From Molossus alvarezi (Eukaryota; Chordata; Mammalia; Chiroptera; Molossidae), in NCBI GenBank assembly GCA_037176705.1, contig CM073907.1:11749001-11813000 (forward strand): DNA of 64,000 nucleotides. The letters run 5' to 3'. Below the pieces are notes generated by a model, which worked only from the letters and a program-made list of their open reading frames with translations, was not told the DNA's origin and did not search any database. Positions 55,116 through 64,000 of this stretch are shown here, piece by piece (the stretch's first letter is position 1; each line of letters opens with the position of its first letter). Position numbers and translations under genes: made by a program.

Positions 55116-55879
55116 TGTCAACAGAGCCACAGGGATGCAGAGAGGCCACCTCTGAGGCCAAACGGGGGGCTCCGGAGGCCACGCTCGCCATCCGGCCAGC
55201 GCCCCTCTTCGGGTGGCCGGCATCTGGCTTAGCCTCTCTGCGTCTCTGCAAGTGTCCCCAGACACCTGCCCTGTGCAGCCTCACCCAAGACGACAGCTTC
55301 CCGCCGGGGCGTGCCACCTGAGCTGCGCCCACCTTCGCCCTGAACTTGAGAAGCTCACGGTCAAGGGTGCCAGGGGAAACGGGACACTCTGCGAAGTATT
55401 AAGCCTAATCTCTTTGTTTTGTTTTATTTTGTTTAAATCAGGGTCATGGGGGACAGTGCCAGCAGAGGAGGGTGGCTGTTCCAGATGCGAAGAGATAAGG
55501 AGACACGGCGTGTCACGGGTGCTGTGACATGACATCTCGGTAGTTTTCACAGGGTCACCCTGCACCGCGCCAGGGAGAAGAATTTCGGACTCGAGAGTCA
55601 CGACGCTCGCTGCTCGAATCCAATGGTTTCCAAGGACGCGCACGTGACGCACGTCAACAACCGTGGGATCGGGGTGGGGACGTCACAGTCAGTCACCGTA
55701 CCACCGCTTCACCTTTGCTGTCTGTTACAATGTTTTCATAATTTAAATGGGAAAAAGCGTAGTGTGGCTAGATTTCTTTTGGAGTGTGCTGTCTACAAAG
55801 AGACGCACCACCAGAATGTTAAAACACAAATTTTAAGGATAGAGGAACCAGAGGGCTCATTACTCAACTCCTCTTCTTT
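55116..55879. other. No gene recognised
   Basis: Unique sequence; open frames up to 123 codons lack domains. Confidence 0.35.
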
Positions 55880-56145
55880 TTTTTTTTTTTTTTTTTTTTT
55901 TAATCCTCACCCGGGGACATTTTTCCATTTTTTGTTCAGATAGAGTGGGAGGGAGAGAGAGGAAGAGAGAGAGAGAGAGAGAGAAACATCGACATGAAAG
56001 GGACACATCGAGTGGCTGCCACCCGCACGACCAACCGGGGCCAGGACAAACTGCAACCAAGATATGTGTCCTTAGCGGGAACCGAACCCGGGTCTCTCTG
56101 GACCACAGGCCGATGCTCTAACCGCTGAGCCAAACTGGCCAGGGC
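55880..56145 (-). mobile_element. Ves SINE (type A), antisense, with TSD
   Basis: Near-consensus: minus-strand 'gccctggccagtttggctca' head, 'gggttcggttcccgctaagg', body with (CT)n, tail '...aatgtccccgggtgaggatt' and a long poly-A (T-run of more than 20). Flanks 'ctcaactcctcttct' (about 55862) and 'ctcaacttctctcct' (56145). Confidence 0.95.
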
Positions 56146-56334
56146 TCAACTTCTCTCCTTTTAAAGATGAGGAAATATATAAAAATAGAGTTAATTATAA
56201 TTTAAACTATTTATAATAGTCAAGAACTATGTAAAATGTCATTATATATATATTTCCAGTAAGTCTTTAATCATTCTCTTAATGTTTTTTACAATTTTGA
56301 TAAAATTGGAAAAAATTCAAATGTAACACATCTA

Positions 56335-56538
56335 GCCCAACCGTGTGACTCAGTGGACTGAGCATCGTCCCATGGACTGAGAGGTCCGGGTTTGAGTCCC
56401 GGTCAGGGCACATTTCCGGGTTGTGGGCTCGATCCCCAGTAGGGGGCGTGCAGGAGGCAGCCAATCAATGTTTCTCACATCAATGTTTCTCTCTCTCACT
56501 TCCTCTCCGTCTAAAAAAATCAATAAGAACTTTTTAAA
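56335..56538 (+). mobile_element. Ves SINE (type B/C), with TSD
   Basis: 'gcccaaccgtgtgactcagt' head, 'gtttgagtcccggtcagggc', 'gtagggggcgtgcaggaggc' and tail 'taaaaaaatcaataagaac'. Flanked by 'aatgtaacacatcta' (56320) and 'aatgtaatacatcta' (56539). Confidence 0.95.
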
Positions 56539-56889
56539 ATGTAATACATCTAAATATTTTACTGATTATTTTGTAAATATTTAATGATTTTCCCAAGTTA
56601 ATAATATTGATGGGTAGTCATGCAGTCTAAATACAAGTGATTAGTGTATTGAACCCAGGTTACAAATGAAAATAAAACATAGAAGACCTTGGCACTTTAC
56701 TAAAGGAAGGGGGACAGCACACTTAGGCTTACTGCCACACGACTCTAGTGGAGAAAAAGGAAAGCAAATTAAAACCTTGGAAAAAGGGTGAGACAGGGGG
56801 CAAGTGATGATTTTACACAAATCGGTGACTGCAGGCCACCAGGAAGGTCCACCAACTAATGGACTTGGAAGAATAAGAAACAAAGACAT

Positions 56890-57090
56890 GCCCAGCTGGT
56901 ATGGCTCAGTGGTTGAGCATCAACCCATGCACCAAGAGCCTCTGGTTTGATTCCCGGTCAAGGCACATGCCCAGGTTGTGGGCCCGATCCCCGGTGAGGG
57001 GGCATGCAGGAGGCAAACAATCGATGTTCTCTCTCATCAATGTTTCTATCTCTCTCTCTAAAATCAATAAAGAAAAAAAATTAAAAAAAG
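56890..57090 (+). mobile_element. Ves SINE (type B), first of a tandem pair
   Basis: 'gcccagctggtatggctcag' head, 'cccatgcaccaagagcctc', 'catgcaggaggcaaacaatc', tail 'taaaatcaataaagaaaa'. 'gaaacaaaga' precedes (56877) and follows (57090) it. Confidence 0.95.
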
Positions 57091-57099
57091 AAACAAAGA

Positions 57100-57255
57100 G
57101 CCCTGGCCGGTTTGGCTCAGCGGTTAGAGCGTCGGCCTGCGGTCTGGAGACCCGGGTTCGGTTTCCGCTAAGGGCACGTACTTCGGTTGCAGTTTGTCCC
57201 CTGCCCTGGTTGGTCGTGCGGGTGGCAGCCACTCGATGTGTTCCTTTCACATTGA

Positions 57256-57293
<38 letters not shown>

Positions 57294-57352
57294 CCACTCT
57301 ACCTGAACAAAAAATGGAAAAATGTCCTAGGGTGAGGATAAAAAAAAAAAAA
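57100..57352 (+). mobile_element. Ves SINE (type A), second of a tandem pair
   Basis: Near-consensus: 'gccctggccggtttggctca', 'gggttcggtttccgctaagg', 'gtggcagccactcgatgtg', (CT)n body, tail 'aatgtcctagggtgaggata' and A-run. It starts immediately after the target repeat of the preceding SINE. Confidence 0.96.
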
Positions 57353-57544
57353 GAAAGAAAGATGCATCATTAGAAGGGTCTGTTTACCACAATACCTGTC
57401 ACCCAGACACGTGGAAATTCTCCAATGTTGTGCCTGTTCTGTATCTAAGAACCTGACCCCTGGCACCTCCAAGAATCAGGGGCCACAGTGAACTGAAGGT
57501 TTGTGGATCTGCTCCAAAACATCTGTTCTGCAGTGAACAGTCTT

Positions 57545-57747
57545 GTTCAGTGGTTAGAGCACCAGCCCACAGACCGTCTCAGGTTCGATTCAGGTCAAGG
57601 GCACATATCTCGGTTGCAGGTTTGGTCCCCAGCCCTGGCCGGGGTCATGCGGGAGGCAACCAGTCAATGTGTGTCTCTCTCTCTTTCCCTCCCATTCTAT
57701 CTGAAGATAAATGGAAAAATATCCTCGGGTGAGGGTTAAAAAAAACA
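57545..57747 (+). mobile_element. Ves SINE (type A), 5'-truncated
   Basis: Begins within the A-box ('gttcagtggttagagcacc'), lacking the usual first dozen bases. It continues through 'caggttcgattcaggtcaag', 'gggaggcaaccagtcaatg' and the tail 'aatatcctcgggtgagggtt'. Confidence 0.9.
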
Positions 57748-57748
57748 A

Positions 57749-60700
57749 CATTTTGTCCTCCAGCCAGCCCAGGACAGCAAGAAGCAACCCTGCCAGTGTT
57801 TAAACAAATACATCATCAGATATGGGGGCTGATAAAAATCTTCACTTAATCATTCCCACATTCCATGTATGTGTTTCTTAGTGCTCTTGGTCTCAGATAA
57901 AATATATTCCAATAAATTAGGTGAACACCCATTTGCACAATTATATCAGTCTCATTCTTATACATCTTTATTAATGTGTAGTAACTTGCAGATTTATTTC
58001 ATTGATACGGTCATGCCATAAATTTAAAAATTGCTGGAACGATATGAATTAATGTAATATGTTTAGGCAAAGCCTGTCGGCATCATTTCAAGTCAACTTG
58101 GATACTATTTATAAAATTCTCTTCTTCAAGTACCAAATGCTTATTGCACTCCCAATAAATGTGTAGCGATTTTTTGACGCCCTTACGTGTGGGATTTCGC
58201 TTCTCTACATAAGGCTAATTGTTCCGGCTTTAGAGTTGCACATTAGCGATCATTAGAAAGATTAAATCAGATGGAAGAATACGGGTCATGGAAACTGTCT
58301 GGGGTGTTGTATTTAGAGCAACGGCAGTAAAATGTCCACGGTGACCCTGACCTCGTAGGTGACTGTGGACCTGGAAGCCTATTGTCTGAGGTTCTGCTCC
58401 GAGGGCTGAACACTGACCCCTCAGACCGCTGCCTGAATAAGGTGGCTCTTTGCTCCGAGCTCCGTGCTTCAGGTTTTCCCAGTTACTCCATGAATCAAAT
58501 TACGGGCACCTCAGCTGGGTTTCCTGTGAAATAGCAGATCTTACTGTAACCAAATATTACCATCTCCGAAAAACTTTATGCAACTAGTGGAGACTCTTCA
58601 TTCTCAGGGAGCAGAGAAAAGCTTCTTTGTTTGGAGGCTGAGCACCTGGAATATGTTATCCAGGGGGGGCTCCCCAGGCCCACAGTAGAGAGGGAGCTCC
58701 CAAGACCCAATCACACCCCTGCCTGTGGAGGGCCAGCCCGCCCAGAGCTTCCTCCCGGCTTCGTGTGGCCCAGTTTCATCAGACCTTGCAGTGAGCTGAA
58801 GCCAAACGGGAGAGAGAACTGTGCATCTAAACGGAGGGACAACGTCGGTGGGGACCACAGACCTCCGCCGCAACCTTCCAGGTGTCAGAGGAGAAAGGAC
58901 TGAGGACCAGAGATGGGGGGTGGGCTGGCACCTGCCCTCCTGCCCCCAGATCGCTCTTGTCCTCCTGAAGCAATGAGTAGTAAGAATGCTGGCTATATCT
59001 CCGTGAGATCGGCAGACACTTGGCAGGGCATCAATCGGTGCATCTGTGGGGCTCCCCTTGGAAACCAGTGAAACCCAGCTTCTACCTTTGCTTCAAAACA
59101 TTTACCTGCTGGAAGAAAACCTTGCGTTGTTTCTTTTCACTTTCTGCCATGGCTGAAGCAGAAGTCACGGCAAAGAGTCCAAGTCCGGACAGTCTAGAGC
59201 CAAAGTCAGGGCTGGTGTTGGGGGTCAGGAGGAGAACAGGACCAGGGGCCATCTAGAGGTATACGCCCATCCAAGCACCAACTTTCTGAAGACAATATCC
59301 CATCTTGGTGCACATCTTTCCGTCTTAATAAAATAAAAGTTCCGGAAGGGACCAGCTCTTCCTCATCTTTGGGCCCCTCATTTAAGATGCCGGGATGGGG
59401 TGTGGTAGTCACCCCATATAACTACCACCAGCACAGAACAGGTGATTTCCCACACCCAGTGAAATGCCCCTCTTTGACTCTGAGTAGCTAAGATCGTTGT
59501 ATGAATACAACTTTTCTCCCCCGCCAAATAACAACAAAAAACAAGGTGTGCTCGTTCTTGTCCTTGGTTCCATCACTTATGTGTGAATATCAAGAAGAAA
59601 TCTAAACGACTCACCAGCCAGCCAGTTCCAGTGAGGCTTTGGGAAAACAAAGCGAAGAAATACATACTTTTTAACAGAAAAATGTAAACTACACCCACTA
59701 CGATCGAGCTATTGCTATTTGTATACATTTTAAATCAGTTTTAATAAAAGCACTACCTTTGTGAATTTACCGATGCGTTAACCAGTAAAAGCCTCTCTGA
59801 AGACTTTCTCTTTTGCATAAACGTTATTGAGAGTCTACACCAGGTTGACCCTTGAAAAAGCCATTTCTTTACTCCTTAGCTGCTCATAAAGGACTCTGCC
59901 CATTGGCAGAATGTTTCCTTCAGATGGTCAGGGGTGCTATTAATTATTTCCTGCCCAGTGTTCTGTTTCAAGGGACCTGGTGTGTTTTTTACTCATCTAA
60001 GCCGATCTCACCGGCAAGATGCAATTCGGTTGCTTCGTCCTGACCTAAAGCACGTTTAATTTCCTGGATTAAAAGTACACCCATGCTCACCGTGTCTCCA
60101 AAAGGGCCGGGGAGAGACATTCATGGAGACGTTCCCTTTGAAATAAAATATACAGATTTGGTTTCCCGGTGTCCCTAGGTCGGTCTTCCTTGCTTTCTTC
60201 ATTTTCATGTCGTATCCAATATCACGGAGGTTGGCGGCCAAGTGACATGGACATACTTGTGATGGGGGCCCCTCCTCTGGGCTTGTGGGCGGAGCATGTA
60301 TTTCACAAGAACAATGAGAAATCAGAAGACATGTTCTCTGGGTAGACGGCCAGGATGTTAAGCTCATCGACAGAAAGACAAGCAACCCTTCGGGTCTGAG
60401 GATTTTCTGTCTCTGCCTCTTTTACAAAGTTCCTCCGCCTGGACGGGTCACCCAAACCATAAAAATTCTCAAAGAAAAAGGAACCCTGTTGACCAGAACC
60501 CACTACACAATTATTTTTTTAAATGGACTGTTTTATATTTAATTGTATATTTATATCTTTCAGAGGAAAATATAGGACGCATGTTATTTTTACCACAATG
60601 TGCAGAAATTCCTTAAGCAAATATGTGATCAGGCATTTTAAAATATAGGACGTTTTTATTTATAGCTCGCACCCACACATTTATTTTGTATTTATCCCAA

Positions 60701-61204
60701 AGATTGAAAGTGTACTTTCTGGGTGCTTTCTTTGGTTTCCTGTTAAAATCTATAATTAGGAAGATTTTTAATACCTAATAGCCCTGAGGACACGAAGCAG
60801 TGATCTTTCTGAAACTTTAAAAATATCGGTAGGAAGTGGTTCTCGTCTTGTCTTTTTGCCCAAGTTCAATAGCTCAGCTTTTCATTTCCTGCTTCCAAGA
60901 ACCAGGTAATTAGACCATAATGAGAACACTCCTTGGAAGATGACATCTGAAAGTTGAAACTATTGGCTGACACCGGGGAGGGGGGCCGGGATCATCCCCT
61001 CACTGGGACAAAGTTGTAGGACTAGAATGTCATTTCCCCCAAATGGCTTCTCCCTACAAACACTCTCACGTCTGGGAGCCAACCTGACATCGGCTTTGAT
61101 GGAAGGATCGATTCTTCAGCGTTAAAGAAACACCTCCGAAAGTTCCAGAAAGAGCCAGAATGTACAGAAAACCTATTTACCATCCTGTATTTCCTTTGGG
61201 GAGT
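57749..61204. other. No gene recognised; 3.4 kb without SINEs
   Basis: Mostly unique, AT-rich at 57900-58300 and 60500-60900. Open frames up to 109 codons (60056-60385, minus) show no domain. No Ves, L1 or MIR copy is clear. Confidence 0.35.
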
Positions 61205-61360
61205 CCAGTAAAGCGCACACACCTTAAATATGCACCTTGATGAATGTTTCCCCTGTATCTATACCTGGGTAACCACCACCAAGATAAAAAGTGATGACAT
61301 TTCCAGCCCCGGAAGGCCTTCTGCCCCTTCCTGTCAACACCCCACCCAAGGGGGGGCCCA
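61205..61360 (-). mobile_element. Possible antisense L1M fragment
   Basis: 'gtatctatacctgggtaacc' with 'accaccaagataaaaag' resembles the antisense L1M phrase 'atacccgtgaaaccatcaccacaatcaagat'. Short and degraded. Confidence 0.4.
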
Positions 61361-61408
61361 TTCTGATGTGTATCCCCCAGAACACCTATCTGGATTTCAT
61401 ACACAGTT

Positions 61409-61735
61409 TATCCTCCTTACCTGTGGGGAACACATTCCGAGACCCTCAGTGGATGCCTGAAACCGAAGACATTACTGAACCTTTATATATACTGCTTTTT
61501 CCCCTGCGTACACACTTATAACAATGTTTAATTTATAAACTGGGCACAGTAAGAGATTGCCACCAATAACTCATAATAAAATAGAGTGATTATAACCATA
61601 TAGTATAATAAAAGTGATGTGATTATGCTCTCTCTCGCTCCGTCTCTCAAAATGTCTGAAATGTTTCGTTTGATGTTTTCAGACCGCTGTTCACCGCGGA
61701 TAGCAGAAGCCGCAGGAAGCGAACCGGTGTAAATG
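61409..61735 (+). mobile_element. Tigger/MER44-like DNA transposon fossil
   Basis: 'gggaacacattccgagaccc', 'tcagtggatgcctgaaaccg', 'gtttaatttataaactggg', 'cacagtaagagattgcc' and 'cataataaaatagagtgatta' follow the order of the non-autonomous Tigger-type (MER44-like) consensus. The right end 'ccgcggatagcagaagccgc' mirrors the left end, as expected for inverted termini. The middle hairpin part is missing. Confidence 0.65.
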
Positions 61736-61959
61736 CGGCGGGAAGTACATGCCCTGTGTCTGGCTTCTTCCTCCCGGCGCTGTGCTGGTCTGGAGGGCGG
61801 GGCTCCTGCATCTCCGTGCGCTGCAGCTTCCACTGTGCGGAGAGACCACGCGTGAGCCTGTCTACCTTTCACGCACGTGGGTGTGTCCCAGTTCCTAGGA
61901 AGAGAGCTGCTGCGGACATTCCCGTCCACAGCTGTGGGTGGACAACGTGAGCACCAGTC

Positions 61960-62330
61960 TCCCACGGGTGGGAGTTGAATTCCTGTTCTGTCTCCCCTCT
62001 CTCTCCTTCTCTGATCACTAGCCGTGGGGGAAAAACAGCAGCCATGTTGTGAGTCAACTCAGGCAGCACGGCAGAGACCCACCCCTGGTAAGGAACTGAG
62101 GCCTCCTGCCAACAGCCATGTGACCTCCCATCCCCAGTCTGGCCTTCAGAGGACACAGTCCCAGCCAATCCCTTGACTGCAACCTCCACAGAGACCCTCC
62201 ACAGAATCACTCAGCCAAGCTGCTCCCAGATTCCTGAATAAGAAAAGAAGTATTTACTGTTTTAAGTCACTATGTTTCGGGGTAATTGTTACACAGAGAT
62301 AGAAGTTATTCATGCTACCAACCAAATACT
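61960..62330 (+). mobile_element. Ancient interspersed repeat, possibly LTR-type (family uncertain)
   Basis: 'aactgaggcctcctgccaac', 'agccatgtgacctcc', 'gctgctcccagattcctga' and 'gttttaagtcactatgtttc' with 'ggggtaattgttacac' are motifs of a widespread old mammalian repeat. I recognise the phrases but not the family name with certainty; a MaLR/ERVL-type LTR end is one possibility. Confidence 0.5.
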
Positions 62331-62635
62331 TCTGGTTCTGCTTTCTACATAACAGGAGGACATATCTCCCCCGCTTGGAGGTGGACTGTACACATGTAAC
62401 TTTCTTTGGCTCATGAAAAGTGAGCAAGACTGGCGTGGGTCACCTCTGTGAGGGCACATCAAGAGTCAGTACTCCTTCTCCCAAACCAGTCATCGGTTCA
62501 GGGCTCAGAAATAAGAAGCTGACCCGCCATGGCCATGTAGCAGCAGAAGAAATAAACCTTTGTGGTTTCTAAGAGCCTACGTGTTGGTGTTTGTTACTGC
62601 AGCATAACCAGAACTGTACTGACTAATACAGGCAA
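62331..62635 (+). mobile_element. Second ancient LTR-like repeat 3' end
   Basis: Ends with 'gaaataaacctttgtggtttc', 'gttggtgtttgttactgcag' and 'ctgactaatacag', the 3'-end layout of MaLR-type LTRs (polyadenylation signal, then 'ttgttatagcagc...gactaagaca'). It follows the preceding repeat directly. Confidence 0.45.
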
Positions 62636-64000
62636 CCCCCATCCTCCACCTCCATCTCTTCCTATTTGGGGGGCCCAAGAACTCCAACATGGTCACTGAG
62701 GTCACACCCTTCACATGGATCGGTGTTGTCTACACAGGGAATAGTTCTGCCTTGTGTCTGTGTCTTGTCCCGTGGCCACCGTGGCTTACGGCCCAGCGGA
62801 TGGGAAAAGTTTGCGCCACCGAGTTAGGGGAGCAGAAGGTGTTAACGGCCGGTGTGATCCAGTTTGGAAAGTTAAAGTCAACACTGATTGATCCTTTGCT
62901 TTCTTTTCCAGAACCTTAGAGAATTGGGGGGAAATTACTGTCTGGCCACCCAGAAAACAAAGGCCAGTTAAGATTCGTTTTCTTTTCTTTTCTTCCCAGC
63001 TCGACCCCCAGGGATCGGTGTGGTTTCCAGCTTCCTCTGCTTCTTCTGCTCTTATCCACACCCCCGTGGCCCCTCCCGGCCTCCCAACGGTCTCCTCGCC
63101 TTCCCGGGCTCCAGGCTGCAGCCTCCTCATTAGGAAGTGTCGGGAACGGGCCTGTGAAAGGGCCTTGTCCTAATTAAATGTCCACAAGGAGAGTGACGAG
63201 AGGCGACAGGGAGAAAACGGGAGCTGCTGGGGTCTCAACCTGCGCCCGGGCCTGGGGGGGGGCCTTTGTCCCTCCGAACAAAAGCCACCATTGGCAACGT
63301 GTTAAACGCAACCACACTTCATCAGGCCCAGGTGCAAAAGCCCACCGCCCAGACGCCATCCGGCTTATGCCACCTCCCGGAGCCCCGACCCTCCGGGCCG
63401 TCAGCCCCAATCAGGACGGGGCGCCCCATCAAAGCGCACCCTCTCCCCAGACAGCTTCTGCTCGAGCATGCGTTGCTGTAGGAGTTCCTAGGCTCAGCCT
63501 GGTCTGATGAATTAGGGCACAGAGCCCGTGGCATGGCGGGTCCTGCTGGCAGGGCTGTTAACGAGCTAGGAAGGGCGGGCCGGCCTAGCCGGACTAACGT
63601 AATCACATCAAGCTGCCCCGAGTCAATTTCCCTGAAAGCGATGCGGAGCGGGGCTTCCTGGGAGCTGCACAAAGCTGCCCATTGTCTACCCTTCCTCTCC
63701 ACCCTCCCGGCCCTCAGACCTCCTCGGGGAGCCGCAGCCCTGTGCGGAGCTGGTCGCTGGTGCCCGGCGCGGTTTCCCAAAGTCCCCAGAAGCGGTTTCC
63801 CTCCCAGTCACTGTCTCCAGGCTGGCCAGGCTGGCCGGGAGCAGAGACCAGCCCAGGGAGACTGTCCTCCTGGTCTTAGGAAGAGGCGGGGCTTGCGACA
63901 CAGGACCCTGGCAGCTCGGGGCATCTCAGGGGCAGCTAGACGCGCCCCTGTGTCTGGGCAGAAGCCAGGCTGGTGTAAGGCCCAGGAAGAAGCTCCCGGG
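62636..64000. other. No gene recognised; GC-rich unique sequence at the right edge
   Basis: Open frames up to 152 codons occur on both strands over the same bases (63178-63780). No domain is recognised. The part 63180-63460 is CpG-richer. A repeat-free stretch at 63480-63640 is noted in findings. Confidence 0.35.

Noticed and set aside
656..57747. tRNA-like A-box and B-box motifs at more than 30 places
   Set aside because: They are the heads of Ves SINEs, with SINE bodies, A-tails and target-site duplications; none folds as an isolated tRNA gene.

Overview
This window is vertebrate nuclear DNA, almost certainly from a bat of the suborder Yangochiroptera. The diagnostic evidence is about 35 copies of Ves-type SINEs. 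Each has a tRNA-like head with an A-box-like and a B-box-like motif, a pyrimidine-rich middle containing 'cacatcgatgtttctctc', and a tail ending either in '...gtcctcgggtgaggatta-An' or '...aaaatcaataaa'. Many copies have clear target-site duplications (TSDs). There is no prokaryotic gene organisation, operon, CRISPR array or phage. I recognise no intact protein-coding gene or convincing coding exon. The long open frames lie in tandem repeats, GC-rich sequence or repeats and look spurious.

Layout. 0-3 kb: a 38-bp tandem repeat at the left edge, unique sequence, then a Ves SINE whose pyrimidine tail has grown into a 19-unit minisatellite (799-1400). 3-10.6 kb: AT-rich, with ancient LINE-1 (L1M-type) fragments in both orientations and seven Ves SINEs. 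10.6-21 kb: GC-richer and free of SINEs until 21.1 kb. It holds two large tandem arrays: a CpG-rich 48/53-bp minisatellite (11792-12705) and a 1-kb GGT/GAT-rich array with a 105-108-bp higher-order period (about 13190-14225). 21-29 kb: mostly unique, with MIR and L2 fossils, a 61-bp tandem duplication, and a MER5A-like transposon split by an antisense L1. 29.4-32.5 kb: one long antisense L1 fragment hit by six SINEs. 32.5-43 kb: mostly unique sequence with five Ves insertions (one nested) and MIR fossils. 43-48 kb: unique sequence plus a processed pseudogene of PPP1R14B (about 45920-46590). 48-50.6 kb: AT-rich L1M and SINE island. 51.6-57.8 kb: eight more SINEs, including a nested pair and a tandem pair, plus an antisense L1. 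57.8-64 kb: no SINEs; it contains a Tigger/MER44-like fossil, LTR-like fossils, and unique and GC-rich sequence.

The window therefore looks like intergenic or deep intronic mammalian DNA. Its main content is layered retrotransposon history: MIR/L2, then L1M/MER5/Tigger, then Ves SINEs with nested insertions. Secondary tandem repeats have been seeded by those elements. I found no convincing new biological system. The items most worth checking are a head-only (about 95-bp) Ves SINE form present at four loci, the SINE-derived minisatellite, and the structured minisatellite and VNTR arrays.
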